Below the pieces are notes generated by a model. The model was not told where the DNA came from. It saw nothing but the letters and a program-made list of their open reading frames with translations, and ran no database searches. This document shows, piece by piece, positions 46,533-55,644 of a stretch of DNA of 60,409 nucleotides. The stretch's first letter is position 1. Each line of letters opens with the position of its first letter. The stretch comes from Clostridia bacterium. GTDB lineage: Bacteria; Bacillota; Clostridia; Christensenellales; CAG-917. The stretch spans positions 93,933 to 154,341 of the forward strand of contig JAQUST010000001.1 of the NCBI GenBank assembly GCA_028710495.1. The letters are read 5' to 3'. The position numbers were made by a program, and so were the translations under genes.

Positions 46533-47555
46533 TCATTTTGTTAGTAATTCCCTTGCCAGTTTTGCTCTTGCAAAGTCAAGTTGTTCAGTATTGACCGCTC
46601 CCGTAAGCGAGCTAAGCACTGCAGAACCTGACAATATCAAAAGTTTGTCTATTGATTTCAATTCAATTTGCGGTAAGATATTCAATATTATACCCAGCTT
46701 GACTTCAGCGACAAGTTCCAAAAATTCTTTGCTGTCAAGAAGTATAGCATTTGTTAGTATTCCGAAAGAACGGTGTAATTTATCACTAAATTTGTATCCG
46801 CTTGCCAAGAGTTTTTTTCTCTCTGCTTCTTCAAGGAGACATATGTCATTTGTTGCAGTCTTAACAAAACCAATGATTTCCGCTTCGGATTGCCCAAGTG
46901 TTGCTGTGTTTGAAAGCTGAAACATACAGCCAAGTGATGCACTGCCTTCACCGTAAACTCCACGGAGTGTTAAACCGTTTCGCTTTACAACTTCTCCGAC
47001 TTTCCCCTCAAGCAGTCCTGACATTTTGAGTGCAGGCAAAAATAACATAGTTGATGCTCTCATCCCTGTTCCTACATTAGTCGGGCAAGCAGTCAAAAAA
47101 CCGAACTGCTTGTCAAACGCTATCGGCAATGCGGAACAAATCTTGTCATCTATTTCGTTTATTCTGCGATAAGCTCTGTCTAGTTCAAACCCCTGCACGA
47201 TACATTGTGCCCTTATATGGTCTTCTTCATTTAGCATTATAGAAATCTCGTTTTTCTTTTCTAGAAGAACAGCACCTGTCGCGGAATTTTTGACAAGCGC
47301 AGGACTTATAAGATGCTGAGCAACAAGAGCAAGCTTCTTTTCATTTTGTAGTTTGGACATAAAAATGAAGTCGTAATCAAAAAGACCCCGAACACAATTT
47401 TCCACTCTTTGCATAACAGAAAAAAGCGCCTCAGAGCGACCGGTATATGCGTTAGGGAAATTCAGTCCCAAAACATTTCTGGCAAGTCTTATTCTCGATG
47501 ATATAACGGTGTCGCTTATACTCATAAATCTGTTTGTATTCCCTTTGCCTTGCAT
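46533..47555 (-). CDS. mcsB: Protein arginine kinase McsB
   Basis: Phosphorylates arginine residues of misfolded proteins and marks them for ClpC-ClpP. The 340 residues have the phosphagen-kinase fold with SSRIRLARNVLGLNFP, NEEDHIRAQCIVQGF, FLTACPTNVGTGMRAS and GEGSASLGCMFQLSN. The start at 47555 is taken from length; a second ATG ten codons in is possible, and neither has a clear ribosome site. It lies 216 bp after mcsA, with a repeat-bearing gap between. Confidence 0.93.
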   Translation of the reverse strand: MQGKGNTNRFMSISDTVISSRIRLARNVLGLNFPNAYTGRSEALFSVMQRVENCVRGLFDYDFIFMSKLQNEKKLALVAQHLISPALVKNSATGAVLLEKKNEISIMLNEEDHIRAQCIVQGFELDRAYRRINEIDDKICSALPIAFDKQFGFLTACPTNVGTGMRASTMLFLPALKMSGLLEGKVGEVVKRNGLTLRGVYGEGSASLGCMFQLSNTATLGQSEAEIIGFVKTATNDICLLEEAERKKLLASGYKFSDKLHRSFGILTNAILLDSKEFLELVAEVKLGIILNILPQIELKSIDKLLILSGSAVLSSLTGAVNTEQLDFARAKLARELLTK

Positions 47556-47586
47556 ATTATTGCCAAAATTTGGTCTGCTTGCTCAG

Positions 47587-47740
47587 CAGTTTTAACTTTC
47601 AGTCGTTTTGGTTTGCCCAACCGTTCTAGCTTTAGCCGTTTTAACCTTCAGGCATTTTGATTGGTCGTCATCTCGACTTCTCGGGGGTTCTAATTGCTCA
47701 GAGGTTCTAAAATTCAACCGTTTCAACTTTCAGCTGTTTT
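47587..47740. repeat. Dispersed 20-bp repeat in the mcsA-mcsB gap
   Basis: A motif of the form GTTTTAACTTTCAG followed by TTTT five to six bases on occurs at 47588, 47638 and 47719 with one or two changes. It accounts for much of the gap. Confidence 0.5.
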
Positions 47741-47771
47741 CAAGCGAATATTATTTTGCATATGTTTCCGC

Positions 47772-48095
47772 CTAGTTGTGTGGAATTTTTCCCTTATGCT
47801 GAGTCGCGTGTTGCACGCTTGCTATTGCACGGGAAGCTAGTTCACGCATTTGGGTATAGCACTCAGGGCAACCAAACAAAAAAGAACTTTTGAAATCATC
47901 CATCGAGCATCCGCAACAATCGCAAATCTTTCCCCTGTTTTCTTCAAGTTCTAGCATTGCTTCAAGCGGGTCTACGCCTGAGGTCGTGAGTTTCTTATAG
48001 CACTCAGGGCAGAAAAAGAATTCAGCACTAAAAGTGTTTGAAAACTTTTTATATTCTAAAGTTCCTTCTTTTTGTCCGCAATAATCGCATTTCAT
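47772..48095 (-). CDS. mcsA: McsA, zinc-finger activator of McsB (short form)
   Basis: A 107-residue protein with paired zinc fingers: CDYCGQKEG...CPECYKKL and CDCCGCSMDDF...CPECYTQM, the McsA pattern. McsA activates the arginine kinase McsB. The C-terminal UVR helix pair of Bacillus McsA (about 185 residues) is absent. The start is the ATG at 48095 (MKCDYCGQ); there is no ribosome site, and an extended -10 places the transcript start at or next to the ATG. It heads mcsA-mcsB-clpC. Confidence 0.85.
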   Translation of the reverse strand: MKCDYCGQKEGTLEYKKFSNTFSAEFFFCPECYKKLTTSGVDPLEAMLELEENRGKICDCCGCSMDDFKSSFLFGCPECYTQMRELASRAIASVQHATQHKGKIPHN

Positions 48096-48102
48096 AGCTA
48101 TT

Positions 48103-48130
48103 ATTATAGCATAATAAAAAAAAACCACAA
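48103..48130 (-). promoter_or_regulatory. Extended -10 promoter giving a leaderless mcsA mRNA
   Basis: On the minus strand TGCTATAAT ends seven bases before the ATG; the -35 region TTGTGG is 16 bp upstream and lies inside the galU terminator. Confidence 0.65.
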
Positions 48131-48147
48131 TACGAAATTGTGGTTTT
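48121..48147 (-). terminator. Terminator of galU
   Basis: A perfect 10-bp stem AAAACCACAA / TTGTGGTTTT, loop of seven, followed by nine T's on the minus strand. It doubles as the upstream part of the mcsA promoter. Confidence 0.9.
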
Positions 48148-48173
48148 CTAAATCAAATTGTAAATTTATTCCA

Positions 48174-49331
48174 TTATTTTATTTCATCAACTTTTATCTT
48201 CTTGAGATAATTCGCAAAGCCGTCGTGAAGTGCGGGGTCACGCAGACCAAATTCAACTTGCGCTTCCAAAAAGCCTTGTCTGTCGCCGATATCATATCTG
48301 CGTCCTTCAAATTCATAGGCACAAACTCCACCTTTTTTTGCTTGTATTGTCATTGCATCAGTAAGAAAAATTTCATTTCCCTTGCCTTTTGGTGTGTGCT
48401 CCAAGATTTTGAAAATATCAGGCGTTAGCAAAAATCTTCCAAGACTTGTGAGTCTTGACGGCAATTCAACTGAAGCATCAGGTTTCTCCAAAATACCTGT
48501 GACCTCTGAATATCTTCCTTCTTGTTTCCCGGGAATAACAACACCATATTTGCGAATATCTTCGCCCATAATCTTTTGAACGCCCAAAATTGATTTCCCA
48601 GTCTGTTTGTACGCCTCAACAAGCTGTGCTGAAACAGGACGCTGTGAAGGTGTTGTGTACATAACATCATCACCAAACAAAACTAGAAACGGGTCATCGC
48701 CTACAAATGTTTTGGCATAATGAACAGCCCAACCACTTCCTCTCATTTCCTTTTGGCGAATATAAGTGATGTTTGCCATTTTGCTGATTTTTTGCACCAT
48801 TTTGAGATATTCCGCTTTCTTTGCAGAGCGAAGTTCGTTTTCAAGTTCTACTGATTTATCAAAATGATTTTCAATAGAGCTTTTCCCACGACCTAAAATA
48901 ATGAGAATATCAGTAATTCCGCTATCAACGCATTCCTGCACAATGTGCTGGATTGAAGGAATGTTGACAATTGGAAGCATTTCTTTGGGGAGCGCTTTTG
49001 TTGCAGGTAAAAAACGAGTGCCAAATCCCGCAGCAGGAATAACCGCTTTTGTAACTGATTTGGTAATAGGAAAGGAATCTCCATCTTCATCATTGCGTTT
49101 TTTTGAGTGTCTATGTTCTCTTTTTAACTTCTTGATATCAGTTTTTGAGCCTTTCAAAAAATCTTTTACTACTTTTGGTTTTTCATTTTTTCCGCTATCA
49201 TTGCCATCAATATTCTCTTGCTCAAAATCTTCATTTATCTTTTCGATTGATTGGTTTTGGTTTCCCGCATCCAATTTGCTGTCATCGTCCAAAGCTCCGC
49301 ATATCGGAACCACAGTTTCCATATCAGCCAT
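48174..49331 (-). CDS. galU: UTP-glucose-1-phosphate uridylyltransferase GalU with N-terminal extension
   Basis: Makes UDP-glucose from UTP and glucose-1-phosphate for surface glycans. The catalytic domain starts at about residue 93 with KAVIPAAGFGTRFLPATKA and continues with KEMLPIVNIPSIQHIV, FGDDVMYT, GILEKPD and the final RYDIGDRQGFLEAQVEFGL. The first 92 residues are a hydrophilic, Lys/Asp/Glu-rich extension not present in ordinary GalU. No better internal start with a ribosome site is seen. A strong AGGAGG lies 39 bases upstream with a hairpin between. GalE follows the same pathway and is encoded upstream. Confidence 0.9.
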   Translation of the reverse strand: MADMETVVPICGALDDDSKLDAGNQNQSIEKINEDFEQENIDGNDSGKNEKPKVVKDFLKGSKTDIKKLKREHRHSKKRNDEDGDSFPITKSVTKAVIPAAGFGTRFLPATKALPKEMLPIVNIPSIQHIVQECVDSGITDILIILGRGKSSIENHFDKSVELENELRSAKKAEYLKMVQKISKMANITYIRQKEMRGSGWAVHYAKTFVGDDPFLVLFGDDVMYTTPSQRPVSAQLVEAYKQTGKSILGVQKIMGEDIRKYGVVIPGKQEGRYSEVTGILEKPDASVELPSRLTSLGRFLLTPDIFKILEHTPKGKGNEIFLTDAMTIQAKKGGVCAYEFEGRRYDIGDRQGFLEAQVEFGLRDPALHDGFANYLKKIKVDEIK

Positions 49332-49340
49332 TTTTGCATA

Positions 49341-49440
49341 ACACCCAACAAAAACAAACGGGTGTCAATACCTCCTAGTTTTTTCAAAAGTCGATTGTTC
49401 AACTTTTGCTTGGTAACAAATGTTTGAAAACATCATTACC
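49341..49440 (-). promoter_or_regulatory. Structured galU leader
   Basis: Minus-strand order: a hairpin with GGTAA/TTACC and ATGTTT/AAACAT arms (49412-49440), a second hairpin AAAAGTTG/CGACTTTT (49386-49407), the ribosome site AGGAGG (49371-49376), then ACACCC/GGGTGT (49341-49346 with 49360-49365) before the start at 49331. The rest of the gap to 49772 is AT-rich with nothing else supported. Confidence 0.5.
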
Positions 49441-49772
49441 ATTTTTTTGTACTCTTAGCAAAATATCATATATTAATATTTAAGTCAATCAAAATTCAAT
49501 TTTTGTAAACTGACCCATTGCCTTCAATGATGAATACACTGATAACAAATAGGAATTCACAAATAATATTTTTTTGTTAAAATAAAATAAGCTTTATAAA
49601 AAAACACTTTTACTAAACTGAACTTTTTGATAAACTCGCATTTCAGAAAATTCTTATTTAAGATTATTCCAAGTGTTATATTTTATAAAAAACTCAACAT
49701 ACTTAGTGCAAAACTGTCTTCTTTTTTATATAATCAGAAGTCAAAGAAAAGAAAATCTAGTATTATTCTATC

Positions 49773-50756
49773 TCAACTCTTATAGCCGTTGGGATGACCT
49801 TGATGCCATTTCCAAGCTGAAGAAACTATCTTTTCAAGACTGTCGTAGCGCGGCTTCCATCCAAGTTCACTCTTTATTTTTTCACTTGAAGCCACCAAAA
49901 CCGCAGGGTCACCTGCTCGGCGCGGAGCAATTTCGGACTTGACAGGACGACCTACAACCTTCTCAATTGTGGTCACCACTTGTTTGACTGAAAAGCCGTT
50001 TCCATTGCCAAGATTGTACGCTGTTGACGGTGCGCCTGCTCGCAAACTTTCAAGTGCTTTAATGTGTGCATCAGCAAGGTCGGTAATGTGAATATAATCG
50101 CGAACGCATGTTCCGTCATCAGTAGGATAATCTTCGCCGAATATACCAAGCTTATCGCGTTTTCCGTTCAAGACCTGCATAATGATAGGCACGAGATGGC
50201 TTTCTGGATTGTGGTCCTCTCCGATGTCGCCGACTTCGTGCGCGCCTGCCGCATTGAAATAGCGCAACGCAACATACTTCAATCCGTAAGCTATATCAAA
50301 ATCTGCCATAAACTGTTCCATCATAAGTTTTGTCATTCCGTAAACGCTGGTCGGATTTTGCGGCGACTTCTCCGAAATCAAATCCGCGCCGGTATTGCCG
50401 TAAGTTGCGGCAGAGGATGAGAAAACAAGATACTTGACATTTTCTGCAACCATTGCTTCCAAAAGGCAAAGGGTTCCCGATACATTGTTTTTATAATATT
50501 TGAGCGGATTGACCATACTTTCTCCGACAAGAGAAAATGCGGCAAAGTGAATGACAGCATCAACCTCATACTTACGGAAAGTTTCACGGAGCAGTTCGAC
50601 ATCAAACAAATCTCCTTTGACAAAATTCGCATCTCCAATTGCTTCAATATGACCTGTTGACAAATTGTCATAAACGACAACTTCTTGTCCACGGTCTCTT
50701 AATTCTCTGACTGTATGCGAGCCGATATATCCCGCGCCCCCAGTAACTAAAATCAT
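49773..50756 (-). CDS. galE: UDP-glucose 4-epimerase GalE
   Basis: Interconverts UDP-glucose and UDP-galactose with bound NAD. The 327-residue short-chain dehydrogenase-type protein has the NAD motif GGAGYIGSHTVRELRDRG, the SSAATYG segment with the catalytic Ser/Thr, YGMTKLMMEQF with the Tyr-x3-Lys pair, and YFNAAGAHEVGDIGEDHNPE. The GAGGTG ribosome site is typical. With GalU it supplies UDP-galactose for cell-surface polymers. Confidence 0.96.
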   Translation of the reverse strand: MILVTGGAGYIGSHTVRELRDRGQEVVVYDNLSTGHIEAIGDANFVKGDLFDVELLRETFRKYEVDAVIHFAAFSLVGESMVNPLKYYKNNVSGTLCLLEAMVAENVKYLVFSSSAATYGNTGADLISEKSPQNPTSVYGMTKLMMEQFMADFDIAYGLKYVALRYFNAAGAHEVGDIGEDHNPESHLVPIIMQVLNGKRDKLGIFGEDYPTDDGTCVRDYIHITDLADAHIKALESLRAGAPSTAYNLGNGNGFSVKQVVTTIEKVVGRPVKSEIAPRRAGDPAVLVASSEKIKSELGWKPRYDSLEKIVSSAWKWHQGHPNGYKS

Positions 50757-50857
50757 ATTTTCACCTCAAAATGTAGTATTCATATTTTGATTTAATTAAT
50801 GTCTAAATCAATAAAGTACAATTTATTACGCTTTCGACCATTATAAACCCTTTAGTA

Positions 50858-50887
50858 TTGATTTGCAAGTCTAAATTATGCTATAAT
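50858..50887 (+). promoter_or_regulatory. Promoter of dinB
   Basis: TTGATT (50858-50863), 18-bp spacer ending TGC, TATAAT (50882-50887): extended -10. I see no GAAC-N4-GTTC LexA box around it. Confidence 0.75.
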
Positions 50888-50911
50888 ACTATGAAGATAT
50901 GATGGAGGAAA

Positions 50912-52135
50912 ATGGACAAAGTTATTCTGCATTGCGACCTAAACAACTTTTATGCATCAGTTGAAGAAATTTTGCACCCTGAACTTCGGGGGCATCCTTT
51001 TGCCGTGTGTGGCGACCCCAAAAGACGACATGGAATTGTTTTGGCTAAAAATCAGCTTGCAAAAAAAATGAATGTAAAAACAGGTGACACTCTTTGGGAA
51101 GCAAAAGCGAAATGTCCAGGTATGTTGTTTGTTGCGCCCACATTCGAAACCTATGTGAAGTATTCAAACATAGTGTTTTCAATATATACCGAATTCACTG
51201 ACCGTGTGGAAAGTTTTGGAATGGATGAGTGTTGGCTGGATGTCACAAGTTCAAATCAGCTTTTTGGTTCGGGAAAGGAAATTGCGGACAAAATAAGGCA
51301 AACAGTAAAAGACCGCACAGGACTCACCATTTCTGTTGGCGTATCGTTCACAAAAGTCTTGGCGAAGCTCGGTAGCGATATGAAAAAACCTGACGCTACT
51401 ACGGTTCTGTCTCGCAACTGCTTTAGAGAAAAATGTTATCATCTTCCCGTTTCAGACATTATTATGGTTGGAAGAAGAACGGCGGCACGCCTGGATATGC
51501 TCCGTATCAACACTATTGGCGACCTCGCAAATGCAAATGTAAAAATGCTGGAGAACAACTTCGGTATTGTTGGCAAACATTTATGGAATTCCGCAAACGG
51601 TATTGAAACTGAAGAAGTTCAGCAGTATCAATATAAGCGCGTACCAAAATCCATAAGCAATGGTACAACACCACCGCGAGATATGAAAAATGAAAGCGAT
51701 GCAAGAGTCGTTATTTATGCATTATCTGAAATGGTTGCTATGCGCCTTCGAAAACATAATATGGTGGCAAACGGTGTTTCGCTTGGAATAAGATACACGA
51801 CTTTGAACAGCATATCTCGACAAACGACAATTTTGGCGACATCAAACGCAGAAGACATCGCAAAAGTCGCTATAACTCTGCTAAATTCAATGCATAGCTT
51901 TGATGAGCCTCTACGCTCACTCACGGTTGGAACATTCAAACTCGAAGACAACTCTCTAAGACAAGGAAGCTTTTTTGACAATGTTGATGAACGAAAAGAA
52001 AATCTCGATAAAAGCATTGATAAAATTAGACAAAAATATGGCTATCATTCAATTAAGCGCGGGATTACTATGCAAACTGATTTATTGAAAACCGATTTGC
52101 ATGAAGAAGATGAGTTTCAGCCTTTCAAGCGTTGA
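50912..52135 (+). CDS. dinB: Y-family DNA polymerase IV
   Basis: A translesion polymerase of 407 residues. The catalytic palm shows LHCDLNNFYASVEE (first Asp), the KRRHGIVLAKN nucleotide-contact region, and SFGMDECWLDVT (second acidic pair). The little-finger region carries GNGTTPPRDM-like sequence, here SISNGTTPPRDMKN. The start follows GGAGG by four bases. It is transcribed divergently from galE. Confidence 0.93.
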   Translation: MDKVILHCDLNNFYASVEEILHPELRGHPFAVCGDPKRRHGIVLAKNQLAKKMNVKTGDTLWEAKAKCPGMLFVAPTFETYVKYSNIVFSIYTEFTDRVESFGMDECWLDVTSSNQLFGSGKEIADKIRQTVKDRTGLTISVGVSFTKVLAKLGSDMKKPDATTVLSRNCFREKCYHLPVSDIIMVGRRTAARLDMLRINTIGDLANANVKMLENNFGIVGKHLWNSANGIETEEVQQYQYKRVPKSISNGTTPPRDMKNESDARVVIYALSEMVAMRLRKHNMVANGVSLGIRYTTLNSISRQTTILATSNAEDIAKVAITLLNSMHSFDEPLRSLTVGTFKLEDNSLRQGSFFDNVDERKENLDKSIDKIRQKYGYHSIKRGITMQTDLLKTDLHEEDEFQPFKR

Positions 52136-52501
52136 TAATGTCATTCCACTATAAAATCAAGCAACGACTATTCTTTTTTATCAACTATTTGCAAATTACT
52201 TTCGCCCAATTTATTGATTATTACACACTTAGTATAAGCTTTATTCAAATCCAGTTTGCGGATTAATTCCGATTAATTCATTAATTAGTAAATTATACTA
52301 TAAGCAACTATCTATCTAATTTGTAGTTTCATATTTTTTTGTTTGTAGCTTAAAATTATTATAGGTAAATTTTTTGATAAATTCTGTTTCTCATATAATT
52401 TATAGATATTGTTTATAGAAACTAATTGGTTTTTTAATTTTGTTTTTTTGAAAATCTTATAATGAATTATACAGCTTTTGGCGACTAGTGTTTTGTTTTA
52501 C
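52136..52501. other. Gap between dinB and the SIS-domain gene
   Basis: About 365 bp of AT-rich DNA. A short direct repeat GATTAATTC occurs twice near 52260-52278. No terminator with a convincing T-run, gene or RNA is visible. Confidence 0.5.
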
Positions 52502-52531
52502 TAGACATCTAAACATTTTTTAGTGTATACT
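52502..52531 (+). promoter_or_regulatory. Promoter of the SIS-domain gene
   Basis: TAGACA (52502-52507), 18-bp spacer ending GTG, TATACT (52526-52531), with a leader of about 25 nt and an AAGAGGA ribosome site. Confidence 0.65.
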
Positions 52532-52564
52532 TAAAGACAATATACATACTATAAGAGGAATAAA

Positions 52565-53608
52565 ATGACACTTATGCAACAAGAAATACTGCAAACAACG
52601 GCAGTGCTTTCTTTATCACAAAACAAGAACTATAATGAACTTAAAGCAATCAGCGAAAAAGTTCAAAAGTGCGGTATAACAAACATCATTGTTGCCGCAC
52701 GCGGCAGTTCATTGAATGCCGGTTTTATTTTGAAAAACCTGATTGAAACAAGTATGCCAAATTTGAGTGTAGGATTTGAACTCCCCTCACTTGCAACCTT
52801 ATATAAAGTCAAACGTGATTTTTCGAAAACTTTGTACGTTATTGTTTCTCAAAGCGGAGCATCAACAGATACAATAAATATGCTGAATGAGTCCATACAA
52901 AACGGCGCAACAACAGTTGCCGTCACAAATGACTGCCAAAGCGTATGCGCCAAAACTGCCGATTTTCACATTGACCTTTGCGCAGGAGAAGAAAAAGCAG
53001 TTGCCGCAACAAAAACCTTTACAAGCGAAGTTTTTGCGATGATACTTTTAGCCCGTTCAATAAACGGAACGCTTGAAAACTTAAAAATGGACAAACTTAT
53101 TTTAGGTGTAGAAGAAATACTGTCCGACTCTTTACCCAAAATACCAAATGACCTTTTGAAAGCATATGGTGTTATGGCACTCTCACGTGGAAACACAGAA
53201 TGCGTGGCAAAAGAATGCGGACTGAAACTTATGGAATGCTGCTACAAATTTGTGTATGCAGGCACAACAAATGAGTTTCATCACGGTCCAAAGGCTTTGC
53301 TCAATGCAGGTCAACCGGTCATTCTTATTGCACCAAGCGGAAGCAAAGGCAAAGTTTCTAATAAGGAAAATTATATAAAAACTGCACAATTTTTACGCGA
53401 GCTTGACACCTTTATCATTGCAATAACCGATATTGATGAAATATCAAAGCTTGCGAATCTTACGCTTTCACTGCCTGCTCAAGAAGATGATGCAGAAGCT
53501 ATATTTGCAACTTTGCGTGTTCAACAACTTGTTCTTTCTCTGTCACTCGCTTTGGGTCTAAACCCGGATGCACCAAGAAATTTGAAGAAAGTTACAATAA
53601 CAAAATAA
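52565..53608 (+). CDS. SIS-domain sugar-phosphate isomerase/deaminase-like protein
   Basis: A 347-residue protein with two SIS domains, resembling the isomerase half of GlmS and the AgaS/FrlB-type sugar enzymes, but without the glutaminase half. Motifs are MQQEILQTTAVL, AARGSSLNAG, VSQSGASTDTINML, EKAVAATKTFTSEV and NEFHHGPKALLNAG, the last containing the active-site Glu/His region of the GlmS family. It probably acts on an amino sugar phosphate; the substrate is unknown. No sugar transporter is nearby. It has its own promoter. Confidence 0.85.
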   Translation: MTLMQQEILQTTAVLSLSQNKNYNELKAISEKVQKCGITNIIVAARGSSLNAGFILKNLIETSMPNLSVGFELPSLATLYKVKRDFSKTLYVIVSQSGASTDTINMLNESIQNGATTVAVTNDCQSVCAKTADFHIDLCAGEEKAVAATKTFTSEVFAMILLARSINGTLENLKMDKLILGVEEILSDSLPKIPNDLLKAYGVMALSRGNTECVAKECGLKLMECCYKFVYAGTTNEFHHGPKALLNAGQPVILIAPSGSKGKVSNKENYIKTAQFLRELDTFIIAITDIDEISKLANLTLSLPAQEDDAEAIFATLRVQQLVLSLSLALGLNPDAPRNLKKVTITK

Positions 53609-53696
53609 ACTTGTAGAAAGCACAATTCTATGCACTAGCATCAATGCTTTTCTAAAACGAATTGAATTTGTTTTCGAAACGAAATAAGGAACATTT

Positions 53697-55403
53697 ATGG
53701 CACAAGCAATATTAATCGCAGTACTAGAACTTTTAGCAGGACTTGGCGTTTTTTTGACTGCAATGAAACTTTTGACAAATAATGTTGAATCACTGGCAGG
53801 CGACAAAATAAAAGGTATGTTTGCTAAGATTTCGAAAAGCAAGTTTGTAGGAGTCGGTATCGGAACTGCGACCACGGCTATAGTTCAAAGTTCAAGTGCA
53901 GTCACTGTTATGGTTATTGGTTTTGTAAATGCCGGCATAATGTCACTCACGCAAGCAACAACGATAATTTACGGAGCAAATATTGGTACTACAATAACCG
54001 CTCAACTTGTAGCACTCGGAATGCTCGGAACCGGTTCTATATCTATGAACGCAATTTTCGGCGCATTTGCCGGACTTGGCGCGTTTATTCTCATCTTCGC
54101 TCAAAATGACAAGCTAAAAAGAATAGGCGGATTGACTGCGGGCTTTGGTATGCTTTTTGTTGGACTTTCTCTTATGTCTAGTTCAATGAGCGCACTAGCA
54201 CAATCGCCACAGCTTTCAATGTTTCTTTCAACTTTAAGCAATCCGCTACTTTTGCTTTTCGCCGGTGTTTTGGTGACAGCAGTATTGCAAAGCTCGTCAG
54301 CGATGACTGGTCTTGTTCTGACAATGGTGTTCGGCGGTTTGCTAACACTCAATCAAGGTATTTATCTGACTTTTGGTAGCAACATAGGAACTTGCGTGAC
54401 TGCGCTGATAGCTTGTATCGGCAGCAATACAAACGCAAAGCGCACGGCACTAATCCATATGCTATTCAATGTTATTGGAGTCGTGTTGTTTATGTTGATT
54501 GGCTTATTCCTAAAACTTGGCGGTTTATCATTTGCATCCTTGTTGGAAACTATGTTCCCGAATGTTGTGACAACGCAACTTGCTATGATGCACACAATTT
54601 TCAATGTTGTTTCCGTTCTAATTATGCTTCCATTTACTAATTTACTTGTCAAAATAACTAAAAAAATAATGCCAGAAAAACAAATCTCTGATGCCGAAGA
54701 AAAACCTCGCTTGAACTATATAAACGATATTTATCTTGTCACTCCGCCTATAGCTATAGCTCAAATAAAAAATGAAGTTTTGTATATGTCAGATGTTGCA
54801 ATGAAAAACTTCAACCGCTCAATAGATGCCATTGTCAAGCTAGACTTCACCGAAAAAAAGAAGTTTGAAAAGGATGAGGAATTGCTCAACTTTATGAACC
54901 GCGAAATTATCAAATTTTTGGTAAAGTTGTCAAAACGCGAAAACAGCACACTTGATGCTGAATTTATAGGGACAATTTATCACGCTATCTCTGATCTTGA
55001 ACGAATTGGTGATTATGCAGAAAATATTTTTGAATACGCAGAAAAACTTTTTAAGGAACAAAGTTTCTTTTCAGAAGATGCCCTTCAAGAAATTTACGAA
55101 CTTCGAACTCTCATTAATAATTTATATAACGCAACTATGGCGATTTTCAAAGAAACCGACCTCAAATATTTGGAAGAAGCGCGCGAATATGAAAATAAAA
55201 TTGATATACTGGCCGAGAAGATGGGTGAGAACCATGTACGTCGGCTTGAAGAAGACTTATGCACTCCCGACACCGGGGCGCTATATCTTTCACTTGCTTC
55301 AAACTCAGAGCGTGTTGCCGACCATATCTTGAATATTGCCGAAGGCGTAAAATCCTATGCTAAAAAGCCGAAAACATCAGCCAACCCACAAATATCAAAG
55401 TAG
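53697..55403 (+). CDS. Na+/phosphate cotransporter family protein with PhoU-like domain
   Basis: A 568-residue NptA/PF02690-type transporter. Two inverted repeats of the Na/Pi domain occupy residues 1-310, each with the QSSSA signature (IVQSSSAVTVMVIGF and VLQSSSAMTGLVLTM). A cytoplasmic PhoU-like helical domain (about 345-560, with DLERIGDYAENI and SNSERVADHILNIAEG) closes the protein. It imports phosphate with sodium. No pst or phoR genes are nearby. The 88-bp gap after the SIS gene suggests possible co-transcription. Confidence 0.92.
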   Translation: MAQAILIAVLELLAGLGVFLTAMKLLTNNVESLAGDKIKGMFAKISKSKFVGVGIGTATTAIVQSSSAVTVMVIGFVNAGIMSLTQATTIIYGANIGTTITAQLVALGMLGTGSISMNAIFGAFAGLGAFILIFAQNDKLKRIGGLTAGFGMLFVGLSLMSSSMSALAQSPQLSMFLSTLSNPLLLLFAGVLVTAVLQSSSAMTGLVLTMVFGGLLTLNQGIYLTFGSNIGTCVTALIACIGSNTNAKRTALIHMLFNVIGVVLFMLIGLFLKLGGLSFASLLETMFPNVVTTQLAMMHTIFNVVSVLIMLPFTNLLVKITKKIMPEKQISDAEEKPRLNYINDIYLVTPPIAIAQIKNEVLYMSDVAMKNFNRSIDAIVKLDFTEKKKFEKDEELLNFMNREIIKFLVKLSKRENSTLDAEFIGTIYHAISDLERIGDYAENIFEYAEKLFKEQSFFSEDALQEIYELRTLINNLYNATMAIFKETDLKYLEEAREYENKIDILAEKMGENHVRRLEEDLCTPDTGALYLSLASNSERVADHILNIAEGVKSYAKKPKTSANPQISK

Positions 55404-55614
55404 GGCTGATTTGAAAGTACTTCAAAATTGTTTTGATTCTGAAATGATAAAAAAAGTTTAGTTTAATGATGAAGATAATATATTTTTTGATTTATTGCTA
55501 ATAGCTAAACGAAAAACATTTCAAAAATAGTACTAAACAACTTAAAAAATAACGCCAAACAGACCATTTATAGTAAAATAGATTATAAATTATAATAAAT
55601 TAAATGCAACAAAA

Positions 55615-55629
55615 CCATGTTTTTCGTGG
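55615..55629 (+). promoter_or_regulatory. Leader hairpin before the rdgB ribosome site
   Basis: CCATG and CGTGG (one wobble) pair around TTTTT, five bases before AAAGGA. A TATAAT at 55591-55596 would start the transcript just upstream. Confidence 0.4.
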
Positions 55630-55644
55630 CTAAAAGGATAAATT

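Noticed and set aside
49324-49368. 14-codon leader peptide gene before galU
   Set aside because: Spacing of two bases from AGGAGG to the TTG is too short for a confident call. Kept only as a possibility in the galU leader finding.
50780-50911. LexA-controlled (SOS) promoter for dinB
   Set aside because: No GAAC-N4-GTTC or similar palindrome near the dinB promoter, nor upstream of ruvA or ruvC.
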